Of a DNA stretch of 61,997 nucleotides, positions 54,854-61,997 are shown one piece after another (the first letter of the stretch is position 1; each line of letters opens with the position of its first letter). Both the position numbers and the translations under genes were made by a program. The notes beneath the pieces are model-generated. The model did not search any database. It was not told where the DNA came from and saw nothing but the letters and a program-made list of their open reading frames with translations. The stretch is from Campylobacter sp. W0018 (GTDB lineage: Bacteria > Campylobacterota > Campylobacteria > Campylobacterales > Campylobacteraceae). The stretch lies in contig JACHTQ010000009.1 in assembly GCA_020135845.1 (NCBI GenBank), positions 1 through 61,997 of the forward strand. The letters run 5' to 3'.

Positions 54854-55526
54854 AGCTTATATTCAAACGATAAAAAATGAACAGGATCAATTAGTTTTAT
54901 CCTATATGCCAGCACTTCGTGCTATGGCTTTTCGTTTGAAAGAACGCTTACCTTCTAGCATTGATGTTAATGATCTTATTAGCGTCGGAGTAGAAGAAAT
55001 GATCAAACTCTCTCGTCGCTACGATAAAGAGCAAAATGACAGTTTTTGGGGTTTTGCTAGAAAAAGGGTTAATGGCTCTATGCTTGATTTTTTACGCTCT
55101 TTGGATGTTATGAGTCGTAACAACCGAAAAATTATCAAAGATATTGATAATTTAATTGATGAATACTTCAGAGAAAATGAAGAAGAACCCGATGATGAAT
55201 ATTTGGCAAAAAAACTTGATTTGGATATAGAAAAAATTAAAGAAGTTCGCACAGCACATGCGATCAGTTATACTTTACCCATAGATGAACAAATGGAACT
55301 TTATAATGAAGATGATACTTTAGAAAAACTAGAAAAAGAAGAATTTTTAGAAAAAATTCATGAAATCTTAGAAGATTTAAAAGAGCGCGATCAACTTATC
55401 ATTCAACTTTATTATTATGAAGAATTAAGTCTTAAAGAAATCAGTCAAATTTTAGATATTAGTGAAAGTCGAATTTCTCAAATTCATAAAAAACTTCTTA
55501 AAAAACTTAGAGAAAGGCTCATTTAA
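54834..55526 (+). CDS. fliA: Sigma-28 factor FliA
   Basis: Flagellar sigma factor for late genes such as flaA. 230 residues. Region 2 has YMPALRAMAFRLKERLP, DVNDLISVGVEEMIK and FWGFARKRVNGSMLDFLR; region 4 ends in LSLKEISQILDISESRISQIHKKLLKKL, the helix-turn-helix that reads the -35 element. Overlaps flgV by 20 bases and fliM by one (TAATG). Targets within this window may be the YjfB-family gene (23398) and possibly the Cys-rich peptide gene (2378). Confidence 0.96.
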   Translation: MQKKPPKAYIQTIKNEQDQLVLSYMPALRAMAFRLKERLPSSIDVNDLISVGVEEMIKLSRRYDKEQNDSFWGFARKRVNGSMLDFLRSLDVMSRNNRKIIKDIDNLIDEYFRENEEEPDDEYLAKKLDLDIEKIKEVRTAHAISYTLPIDEQMELYNEDDTLEKLEKEEFLEKIHEILEDLKERDQLIIQLYYYEELSLKEISQILDISESRISQIHKKLLKKLRERLI

Positions 55527-56605
55527 TGGCAGAAATACTCTCTCAAGAAGAAATTGATGCTTTACTTGAAGTTGTTGATGATACAGAAGCGCCCACAACT
55601 TCAAATTCTAAAGAAGATAAAGAAGAAAGAAATATCATTGTATATGATTTTAAGCGTCCTAATAGGGTTTCAAAAGAACAGCTAAGAACAATAAAAAGTA
55701 TACATGATAAACTTGCAAGAAATTTAGCCTCTCAAATTTCATCCATGATGAGAAGCATTGTTGAAACAAAACTTCACTCTGTAGATCAGATGACTTATGG
55801 GGAATTTTTAATGTCTCTGCCAAGCCCTACAAGCTTTAACGTATTTTCCATTAAGCCTTTAGATGGAAACTGTGTATTAGAAATCAATCCAAGTATTGCT
55901 TTTCCAATGATTGATAGGCTTTTAGGGGGTCAAGGTGAAAGCTATGAAGCTTCACGGGAGCTTACAGATATAGAGCTTAATTTGCTCGATTCTATTTTGC
56001 GTATTATCATGCAAAGACTTAAAGAAAGCTGGGCAGGTGTTACTGAAATTTATCCAAGCGTTGAAGCAAAAGAATCAAGCCCAAATGTTGTCCAAATCGT
56101 ATCACAAAATGAAATTGTAATCATGGTTGTTATGGAAATTATCATAGGTAATTCAAGCGGAATGGTTAATATTTGCTATCCCGTTGTGCATTTAGAAAGT
56201 ATTTTAAGCCGTTTAGCAAATCGTGATATCATGATGGGTGAAACTTCAGCGAAAAAATCAAGAAATAAAGAGCTTAAAACCCTCATTGGACGTGCCGAAG
56301 TTGTTTATGAAGCTATTTTAGGCAAAACTTTAATCAGCGTTAATGAATTTTTAGAATTAAAACAAGGAGATATTTTAAAACTCGATAGAGAAGCTGATGA
56401 CAAAGCTATAGTTAGCATCGATAAAAAAGATGTGTTTTTAGCACAAATTGGTTTGCATCGCTTTAGAAAGTCGATTAAAATCGTTGAACTTGTTCGCACT
56501 GATAAAGATGAAATTAAAGAAATTTTGGAAAAATACGAAGAAGAGCGTAAAGCAAAAGCTAATGCTTACGATGAGTCTGAAAATATGGAGGATGAAGAAA
56601 TATGA
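55526..56605 (+). CDS. fliM: Flagellar motor switch protein FliM
   Basis: C-ring protein that binds CheY-P. 359 residues. The CheY-binding N-terminal peptide LSQEEIDALLEV is at 4-15. The middle CheC-like domain carries SLPSPTSFNVFSIKPL and MIDRLLGGQGE, and the C-terminal SpoA/FliN domain ends with a charged tail. Overlaps fliY by 4 bases. Intact. Confidence 0.97.
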   Translation: MAEILSQEEIDALLEVVDDTEAPTTSNSKEDKEERNIIVYDFKRPNRVSKEQLRTIKSIHDKLARNLASQISSMMRSIVETKLHSVDQMTYGEFLMSLPSPTSFNVFSIKPLDGNCVLEINPSIAFPMIDRLLGGQGESYEASRELTDIELNLLDSILRIIMQRLKESWAGVTEIYPSVEAKESSPNVVQIVSQNEIVIMVVMEIIIGNSSGMVNICYPVVHLESILSRLANRDIMMGETSAKKSRNKELKTLIGRAEVVYEAILGKTLISVNEFLELKQGDILKLDREADDKAIVSIDKKDVFLAQIGLHRFRKSIKIVELVRTDKDEIKEILEKYEEERKAKANAYDESENMEDEEI

Positions 56606-57438
56606 TCAATGATTTTTTGAAATTATTTACAAATGAATGTGTTAGCACTATAGAAGGATTAACAGGAAAAAATGCAGAATTTAGCGAATATAAAGAATTT
56701 GATGTTTCATCTCAAGATACACTCAAACCCCCTTTAGTTTTTGCTATTTTTAAAGTAAATGATAATGCAAAAATAGGAATTTTAGCTAGCTCTGTTCTTA
56801 TGAGTGCCATCGGAGAATGGATGATGGGTGAAGAAGAAATTTCAAAAAATGATCAATTAGGTCCTGACGAAATGGATGCTGCTAAAGAAGCTATACAAAA
56901 TATCATCTCAGCTTTTTCAACCACCTTAGGTGCTCAAAAAGAAATTCCAAATATGGAATTTAGCATTTCTTCTTGTGACTTTATATCCGATAGTGTTGAT
57001 TTTAAAGACTTTGTGAAACTTTATTTTTTCGATGTAAAAATAGAAAGTCTAGAAGAACAAATTTCTTTAGTTATGGATCAAAATTTACACAACGTTTTAA
57101 GCGGAAAAACCGAAGAGGCAAATTCTCAAAATACCACTCAAACTGGCGATGAAAAGCACTTTAATATTAGTGAAGAGCTTAAAAATATTAACCTTATTAT
57201 GGACGTTCGTTTACCAGTTCGCGTTCGTATAGGCAATAAAAAAATGCTTTTAAAAGATGTTTTAACTATGGATATTGGTTCTGTTGTAGAGCTTAATCAA
57301 CTCGCTAATGATCCGCTTGAAATTTTAATTGGAGAAAAAAGAGTCGCCTATGGAGAAGTGGTGATAGTAGATGGAAATTTTGGAGTGCAAATTACAGAAA
57401 TAGGCTCTAAAAAAGAAAGATTAGAGCAATTAAGATAA
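56602..57438 (+). CDS. fliY: Flagellar motor switch protein FliY (FliN-type)
   Basis: 278 residues: an N-terminal CheC/FliM-middle-like domain (~1-165, with DEMDAAKEAIQNIISAFST) and a C-terminal SpoA domain (~195-275: NLIMDVRLPVRVRIGNKKM, LKDVLTMDIGSVVELNQ, LIGEKRVAYGEVVIVDGNFG) like FliN. Last gene of the operon; its stop lies inside a hairpin terminator. Confidence 0.94.
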   Translation: MINDFLKLFTNECVSTIEGLTGKNAEFSEYKEFDVSSQDTLKPPLVFAIFKVNDNAKIGILASSVLMSAIGEWMMGEEEISKNDQLGPDEMDAAKEAIQNIISAFSTTLGAQKEIPNMEFSISSCDFISDSVDFKDFVKLYFFDVKIESLEEQISLVMDQNLHNVLSGKTEEANSQNTTQTGDEKHFNISEELKNINLIMDVRLPVRVRIGNKKMLLKDVLTMDIGSVVELNQLANDPLEILIGEKRVAYGEVVIVDGNFGVQITEIGSKKERLEQLR

Positions 57439-57456
57439 ATTTTATAATTTATCTTA
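57431..57456 (+). terminator. Terminator of the flagellar operon
   Basis: TAAGATAAATT-ttat-AATTTATCTTA, a perfect 11-bp stem that includes the fliY stop; followed by ATTTTATAATTT. Confidence 0.65.
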
Positions 57457-57459
57457 ATT

Positions 57460-58171
57460 TTATAATTTCAAATGCTCCAATAAATTTCTTAAAGCATCTA
57501 AGAATAATTTATTTCGGTTAGTATTCTCAATATTTAACTTTTTCATTACTTTTTACAAATTTGTCATCGATAAAATAGTAAATAAATATATCATCTTTTG
57601 AGCCTTTATAAAGGAAATTCATCTTTATCAAAGAAAATCCAGCGCCTTCATCACCACTTAGACTATAAATATCTAACTAAATATACGTTTTATCGCAGGG
57701 ATGGATTTTAAAAGCCAATGGGATTCTTTCTTTTCCGCATAATAACTTCTTACACTAAAAAAACTCCATAAAATTTCGAAATCTTCATCACTGGCGCCCA
57801 AAAATCGACCAAATTTTTGTCTCATTAAAAATGACGTCAAATTTTGTTAAAATATTTACAACCATTGGAGAGTATTGTAGGATATTTTTCATCAATTAAA
57901 TAAGGATGTATTTTATCATATTTCCTAGAAAATTCTTCCATTTCGGAGGTTGCTATAAAATTCTTTTATATCTTTTTCAGTATAAATTGTTCTTAATTTT
58001 TTTCTTCATCATTTTTTTGCTTGAAATAATTTTTAAGATACTCTTTTCTTTCTTTTTCCCTTTTTAACATCTCATCTAAAAGTTATTTGTTAAAAATGTA
58101 TTTCTCCCCAGTTTAAATCTTTGATCTTTCTTAGTCCAATCTATCTTAGAAACAACAGCACAAGCATTCAT
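57460..58171 (-). pseudogene. Heavily decayed gene of unknown function (multiple frameshifts)
   Basis: Reading the minus strand from ATG 58171, coding-like pieces follow one another in shifting frames: MNACAVVSKIDWTKKD, LDEMLKREKERKEYL, TSEMEEFSRKYDKIHPYLID, MRQKFGRFLGASDEDFEIL, LDIYSLSGDEGAGFSLIKMN and finally NKLFLDALRNLLEHLKL ending at TAA 57462-57460. Five or more frameshifts and several stops separate them, in order and on one strand, so this is one ancestral gene of ~235 codons, soluble and charged. I do not recognise the family. The region is otherwise empty for 820 bases, unusual in this compact genome. Confidence 0.75.
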
Positions 58172-58260
58172 AAAAATTAATATTTTTTTCTTTTAATATA
58201 AATAAAGAACTTATTATCAATTTTTAGCTAGAATGAATTTTATTTTCAAAGGTTATCAAA

Positions 58261-58860
58261 ATGGATAAAAAAATAAGCCAAGATTTAGAAAAATTTGCTA
58301 ATATACCAGACTTTAAAAAAACCATAACTTTTTTTGGATCTGCAAGATTAGAGAAAGATGATTTTTACTGCCAACAAGCAAAAATTCTTGCAAAAAAATG
58401 CGTTGAGAATGATTTTTGCGTAATCAGTGGCGGTGGCGGTGGCATTATGCAAGCAGCCAATGAAGGTGCTTTTAGTGCCAATGCAAATTCTATAAAATCT
58501 GTAGGTTTTAACATACTTTTGCCTCATGAGCAAAAATTAAATGATTTTATAGAATACAGTATTACTTTTGAGAGCTTAGCCATACGCAAAATGGCTCTTA
58601 TTGAAAAGAGTCTTGCTTTTGTGATTTTCCCAGGCGGCTTTGGAACACTTGATGAACTTTGCGAAGTTCTTACGCTTAAGCAACTTGAATTTAAGAAAAA
58701 TGTTCCTATTTTTTTGTTTGGGAGTGAATTTTGGCAAGGCTTTGATGAGTTTGTCAGAAATTCTTTACTCAAACAAGGGGTGATTTCACGAGGAGATGAG
58801 TTAAAGTATAAAATCACTGACGACTTAGATTTTATAATTAACACTTTAAAGGAACTTTAA
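58261..58860 (+). CDS. LOG-family nucleotide phosphoribohydrolase
   Basis: 199 residues, Rossmann fold with the LOG signature PGGFGTLDE at 124-132 and [28 protein letters not shown] before it. LOG enzymes cut the N-glycosidic bond of nucleoside 5'-monophosphates; the older name lysine decarboxylase is wrong. Stop overlaps mnmA as TAATG. Confidence 0.9.
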   Translation: MDKKISQDLEKFANIPDFKKTITFFGSARLEKDDFYCQQAKILAKKCVENDFCVISGGGGGIMQAANEGAFSANANSIKSVGFNILLPHEQKLNDFIEYSITFESLAIRKMALIEKSLAFVIFPGGFGTLDELCEVLTLKQLEFKKNVPIFLFGSEFWQGFDEFVRNSLLKQGVISRGDELKYKITDDLDFIINTLKEL

Positions 58861-59876
58861 TGAAAATTCTAGTCGCAATGAGCGGGGGAGTTGATAGTAC
58901 AGTCACGGCTTACAAATTAAAAAATGCAGGACATGAAGTCATAGGTTGCTATATGAAACTTCATGGCAAACCTAATTACCATGAAGAAAATATCAAAAAA
59001 GTAGAAAAAGTAGCCAATTTTTTACAAATTCCTTATCATATTTTAGATTTACAAGAGGATTTTAAAGATAAGGTTTATATGCCTTTTGTCAATACTTACA
59101 AAGAGGGAAAAACTCCAAATCCTTGCGCTTTATGCAATCGTTTTATTAAACTTGGAAAACTTCTTGAATTTGCAAAAAGTTTAGGTTGTGAAAAATTAGC
59201 CACAGGGCATTATGCAAGACTTGAAAATGGTCTCATCCGCACAGCAGCTGATGAAAGTAAAGATCAGAGTTATTTTTTAGCAAGTGCTGACAAAGAAGCT
59301 TTAAAATATCTTATATTTCCTCTAGGAGAAATGAAAAAAGAAGATGTTAAAGCTTTTGCCTCTTCGATTGAAGTTTTAAAATCTTTTGCTACACAAAAAG
59401 AAAGTTCTGAAATTTGCTTTGTGGAAAATACCTATGTCCAAGTTTTAGATCAATTTATGGATACAAAAATTCCGGGCGAAGTGCTAGATAGTAGTGGAAA
59501 AGTTGTGGGAAAACATGAAGGTTATATGCACTACACCATAGGAAAAAGACGAGGTTTTGAAGTCAAAGGAGCACATGAACCTCATTTTGTTTTAAAAATC
59601 AATCCTCAAAAAAATCAAATTGTCGTGGGCAAAAAAGAAGAATTAAAAATCGATGAATTTGAACTAAAAAATATCAATTTATTTATAGAAGCAAAAAATC
59701 TAAACTGTGAAGTTAAAATTCGCTATAGATCCAAATCCACGCCTTGCGAAGTTAAAATTTTTGAAGACAATAGCGCAAAAATCACACTCAAAGAAAGCGT
59801 TTATGGCATAGCAAGCGGACAAATGGCTGTATTTTACGATGGGGATAAAGTTATCGCTAGTGGTTTCATAGAATAG
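58860..59876 (+). CDS. mnmA: tRNA-specific 2-thiouridylase MnmA
   Basis: Thiolates U34 of Lys, Glu and Gln tRNAs. 338 residues, a little shorter than the ~360 usual. PP-loop SGGVDS at 8-13, catalytic/disulfide Cys in NPCALCNRF (Cys89, Cys92) and [10 protein letters not shown] (Cys186), then the RNA-binding motif [11 protein letters not shown] and the C-terminal barrel. Ends 9 bases before the convergent SRP RNA gene. Confidence 0.95.
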   Translation: MKILVAMSGGVDSTVTAYKLKNAGHEVIGCYMKLHGKPNYHEENIKKVEKVANFLQIPYHILDLQEDFKDKVYMPFVNTYKEGKTPNPCALCNRFIKLGKLLEFAKSLGCEKLATGHYARLENGLIRTAADESKDQSYFLASADKEALKYLIFPLGEMKKEDVKAFASSIEVLKSFATQKESSEICFVENTYVQVLDQFMDTKIPGEVLDSSGKVVGKHEGYMHYTIGKRRGFEVKGAHEPHFVLKINPQKNQIVVGKKEELKIDEFELKNINLFIEAKNLNCEVKIRYRSKSTPCEVKIFEDNSAKITLKESVYGIASGQMAVFYDGDKVIASGFIE

Positions 59877-59885
59877 CTTTAAAAC

Positions 59886-59987
59886 CCTTTCTCAGATGGC
59901 TGCGGCACACACTATGATCAAGTGCTCTGCTGTGTTCCCACCCTGAAGCGGTGCTTAAAAATAGCATTGCACAGGTCTAAGAAAAGG
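59886..59987 (-). ncRNA. ffs: 4.5S signal recognition particle RNA (small bacterial type)
   Basis: About 102 bases. The minus strand contains the SRP apical domain CAGGGTGGGAACACAGCAG: tetraloop GGAA on a GTG/CAC stem, flanked by TCAGG on the 5' side and AGCAG on the 3' side, as in helix 8 (compare TCAGG...GGAA...AGCAG in E. coli 4.5S RNA). The two ends pair: CCTTTTCTTAGA with TCTGAGAAAGG. A -10-like TGCTAAAAT lies just upstream and TTTT follows the 3' end. It binds Ffh for membrane targeting; Ffh is not in the window. Confidence 0.85.
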
Positions 59988-59995
59988 CGGATGTT

Positions 59996-60001
59996 ATTTT
60001 A
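59996..60001 (-). promoter_or_regulatory. Extended -10 promoter of the SRP RNA
   Basis: Minus-strand TGCTAAAAT (extended -10) placed so that transcription would start about base 59988, which agrees with the 5' arm of the RNA's terminal stem. Confidence 0.65.
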
Positions 60002-60117
60002 GCATAATACCCTTAAAAAGCCTTGATATTTTTAAAAATCTATAATATTTTTGAAAAATAATATCTTTTTAATTTTAATTAAAATTTTTTATTTGAATGA
60101 TAAAAAAATTTAATTTG

Positions 60118-60175
60118 ATAATTTTAGTTATATTTTATTATAATTACAATTATTTTTAATTATAATTTTAATTAT
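60118..60175 (+). promoter_or_regulatory. Three-copy 22-bp-phased palindrome array (putative operator)
   Basis: Units at 60118-60131 (ATAATTTTAGTTAT), 60140-60153 (ATAATTACAATTAT) and 60162-60175 (ATAATTTTAATTAT), each starting 22 bases after the last. Units 2 and 3 are perfect 6-2-6 inverted repeats. The array ends ~22 bases before a TAAAAT -10 (60198-60203), a place suited to control the following transcript. The flanks match the array at 47014 over ~50 bases. Confidence 0.6.
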
Positions 60176-60197
60176 TTTTAAAAATAAGTCCTTTTTA

Positions 60198-60319
60198 TAA
60201 AATAATTTGAAGCTAAACTAGACTCCTTTTTAGAATCGATCTTTCACTCTTTTAGCTACTGATTATTTTAATTTCCAATTCAATTTTAATTTACGATATT
60301 GCCTTTTATGGCAATATCG
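60198..60319 (+). ncRNA. Possible short transcript or attenuated leader ahead of the autotransporter
   Basis: A -10-like TAAAAT at 60198-60203 and a terminator-like stem (60294-60325) would bound a ~115-base RNA with no open frame. It could be a small RNA or a prematurely ended autotransporter leader. No other gene explains the terminator on this strand. Rated low because neither promoter nor RNA is proven. Confidence 0.3.
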
Positions 60320-60325
60320 CTTTTT
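60294..60325 (+). terminator. Rho-independent-type terminator upstream of the autotransporter
   Basis: CGATATTGCC-ttttat-GGCAATATCG then CTTTTTAT: a perfect 10-bp stem with G-C pairs and a T-run, 72 bases before the ATG at 60397. Confidence 0.8.
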
Positions 60326-60396
60326 ATATAAAATAATATAAATTATTTCTTAAATATAGAAATTTAGAAATGATTTTTAACCTAAGAAAGGATTTT

Positions 60397-61997
60397 ATGA
60401 AAAATAAAAATTTATCGAGAAAAACAAGAGATTTAAACAATCACTCTCTTTCTAAAAAATTCTTATTTTCTTTAGCAGCAGTTTCTGTTTTAAGCACCTA
60501 TGCTAATGCTCAAATAAGTGGTGCTGGGTGTAGTGGAACTTGCGGAACAGTTAGTGATACCCAAACAGGAAAAATCACTGTAAGTGGAACAGGCAATACC
60601 TCTTTAACCATTGAAAGTGGCGGCTCAGTTAATGTAAATAATAGCGAAGCTATAAATTTTAATAACGATTCTTCTATCCAAACTTTCGAAAATAAAGGAA
60701 CAGTAGTAGGAGGAAATAATAACGGAAGTATTATTATAGGCAATAGTAATGGTAATGGTGCCACCATCACTACTTTTGAAAATAGTGGAATCATAGGAAA
60801 TGGAAGTTCTAAATATGGTGTGGTAATCTGGGCAAAAGATGATAACACTAAATCAACCATAACAAACTTCAACAATAGTGGAACTATAAGTTCAAATGCT
60901 GGCGAAAGTATTTTTATAAAAAATACTACTATAGATAATTTTACTAATAGTGGAACTATAAGTTCTACTCAAGGTCATGGAATTCAAATAGGTGCTTGTA
61001 AAGGCAGTACCATAACAACTTTTACCAATAGTGGAACTATAAGTTCTAATAATGAAACTGGTTTAAAAATAAATTCCTCAACTATAGAAAACTTCAATAA
61101 CAGCGGAACTATAAAATCGGATGGAATAAATGAACCTGTTGATTCTCTAAGTGGTTCAACTGGGATAAAAATTCATTCAGATTATGTAAAAACTTTTAAC
61201 AATACAGGAGTTATTGCTGGAAAAGTTGGTATCAACATAGGAGCATCAACTATCGATAATTTTACCAATACTGGAACTATAGAATCAACATCTAAGCATA
61301 AATATGGAGCAGCAATCTCAGTTTCAAATTTGAGTGGAAAAGCAACTGTTATCAAAAACTTTACCAACTCTGGAACAATCAAAGCCGATAATGCTAGTGG
61401 TATTTTAATCGAAGCAGGTAATACTATAGAAAATCTCACCAATAGTGGAACTATAGAAGCTGGTTTATATGGTATCAGCTTCTTTACCGTTGATCAATCT
61501 GGCAAGGAAATTAACCTTGGCCAAATCAATCTAGAAGATGGTAGCGTTATTAAAGCTGGTCAAGATGGTATTCACATTGATGGAAGTGATAGAGGCATCA
61601 AAGCCAAAGGTATTGATGTAAAAAGTGGAGCATTGCTTCAAGGTGCTCGTGCCGGTATTTTCATAGGTGGTGGAAAACAACTTGACACTTTAATTAAAAT
61701 ATCAGGTGAAGTTAAAGGTGGAGTAGCAGGTATTATCAATGAAGGTGTGATTGGCTCTAGTTCAGATGGGCAAGAAAGCGGTATAAAAGTAGAAGGTGGC
61801 GGTAGCATCGCTTCGGCTAATGGTGGTTCAGGTATAGTCAATCAAGGTAATGGTTCTATACAAGGAGATATTGTAGTTTCTGGAGGAGGAGCTATAGAAG
61901 GCGGTATTACCAATACAGGAAAGGGAGAAATTTCAGGAAGTATCACAGTAGATAAAGATTCTAAACTTGACTCCATAGTCAATACCTCTACTTCTGA
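60397..61997 (+). CDS. Autotransporter adhesin-type protein, N-terminal part (runs off window)
   Basis: Open from the ATG at 60397 to the window end (533+ residues), so the C-terminal beta-barrel is not seen. An AAAGGA site precedes the start. The long, positively charged signal sequence (residues 1-38, cleavage after ANA) is of the extended type common in autotransporters. The mature part opens with CSGTC, then repeats of the form F-x-NSGTI about every 20-25 residues, as in a beta-helix passenger. Later parts are Gly-rich. It resembles the Cap-type autotransporters of C. jejuni, but is not a lipoprotein. Which one it is cannot be settled here. Confidence 0.85.
   Translation, partial: MKNKNLSRKTRDLNNHSLSKKFLFSLAAVSVLSTYANAQISGAGCSGTCGTVSDTQTGKITVSGTGNTSLTIESGGSVNVNNSEAINFNNDSSIQTFENKGTVVGGNNNGSIIIGNSNGNGATITTFENSGIIGNGSSKYGVVIWAKDDNTKSTITNFNNSGTISSNAGESIFIKNTTIDNFTNSGTISSTQGHGIQIGACKGSTITTFTNSGTISSNNETGLKINSSTIENFNNSGTIKSDGINEPVDSLSGSTGIKIHSDYVKTFNNTGVIAGKVGINIGASTIDNFTNTGTIESTSKHKYGAAISVSNLSGKATVIKNFTNSGTIKADNASGILIEAGNTIENLTNSGTIEAGLYGISFFTVDQSGKEINLGQINLEDGSVIKAGQDGIHIDGSDRGIKAKGIDVKSGALLQGARAGIFIGGGKQLDTLIKISGEVKGGVAGIINEGVIGSSSDGQESGIKVEGGGSIASANGGSGIVNQGNGSIQGDIVVSGGGAIEGGITNTGKGEISGSITVDKDSKLDSIVNTSTS
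60775..61458 (+). repeat. Degenerate in-frame repeats coding NSGTI motifs
   Basis: The DNA unit AATAGTGGAACTATAAGTTC recurs almost unchanged near 60874, 60948 and 61027 and, more diverged, near 60781, 61095, 61266, 61369 and 61440. Each unit codes for the N-S-G-T-I turn of a beta-helix rung. Such repeats favour recombination and length variation. Confidence 0.7.

Noticed and set aside
60294..60299. CGATAT at 60294 as a sigma-28 -10 element for the autotransporter
   Set aside because: It is part of the terminator stem and no TAAA-type -35 lies at the right distance.
61638..61841. Minus-strand open frames at 60510-60875, 61182-61442 and 61638-61841
   Set aside because: They are Pro/Val/Leu-rich antisense readings of the repetitive autotransporter gene, with no ribosome sites or recognisable product.
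60540..61997. Poly-G or other homopolymer phase-variation tract in the autotransporter or elsewhere
   Set aside because: No G or C run of eight or more is visible anywhere in the window; long A and T runs are common background here.

Overview
The window is an AT-rich (roughly 30% G+C by eye), densely packed chromosomal segment of a thermophilic Campylobacter of the jejuni/coli group. The evidence is the set of gene families and their order: P19/FTR1 iron uptake, iamAB, a tandem nhaA pair, lctP-lutABC, dcuA next to aspA, and flhF-flhG-flgV-fliA-fliM-fliY. Several proteins differ from the C. jejuni NCTC 11168 sequences I remember (AroQ by roughly one residue in ten), and the gene order also differs, so C. 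coli or another close relative is more likely than a typical C. jejuni. This rests on memory, not a search. I see no rRNA, tRNA, CRISPR array, insertion sequence, prophage or poly-G phase-variation tract.

Layout. 1-1301: end of exbB, then exbD and tonB (energy for outer-membrane iron uptake). 1323-6717: an EF-hand protein, a frameshifted small Cys-rich secreted peptide, a PP-loop ATPase, then aroC-rnc-rnhA and a LapB-like TPR protein on the minus strand. 6787-18234: a long plus-strand run of housekeeping genes (dnaG, NFU, murE, ybaB, a PDZ protein, ispA, tkt) ending in an Mla-type lipid ABC transporter (iamB with a fused STAS domain, iamA, an MCE protein and a lipoprotein). 18286-18786: a small gene behind a textbook sigma-54 promoter. 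18788-23100: minus-strand map-murI-NlpC/P60-nhaA-nhaA. 23216-23398: a YjfB-family motility protein behind a sigma-28-like promoter. 23628-32247: the P19 iron uptake locus (FTR1-type permease, P19, a DUF2318 membrane protein, two FtsX-type permeases, an ATPase, two thioredoxin-fold lipoproteins) facing a DUF411 protein.

32244-41495: a TfoX-N protein, obg, rpmA, rplU, three envelope proteins (COG3014/LpoB/CsgG-like), dcuA, aspA and ung. 41874-46383: L-lactate permease and the LutABC lactate oxidase. 46575-49016: an unknown gene, a TPR/glycosyltransferase-like gene and a zinc-ribbon remnant. 49017-52178: sppA, an aminofutalosine-deaminase-like gene, aroQ and folK. 52191-57438: flagellar operon flhF-flhG-flgV-fliA-fliM-fliY. 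57460-58171: a heavily decayed gene. 58261-59876: LOG-family gene and mnmA. 59886-59987: 4.5S SRP RNA on the minus strand. 60397-end: the start of a large autotransporter.

The strongest unexplained signal is a pair of operator-like arrays. ATAAT-N4-ATTAT palindromes repeat with an exact 22-bp period upstream of the TPR/glycosyltransferase-like gene (two copies) and the autotransporter (three copies), as if one regulator controls both. Other leads are the sigma-54 and sigma-28 promoters, three decaying genes, an orphan terminator ahead of the autotransporter, and a gene order consistent with an inversion spanning the replication origin with cdtABC/cydAB missing from their remembered place.
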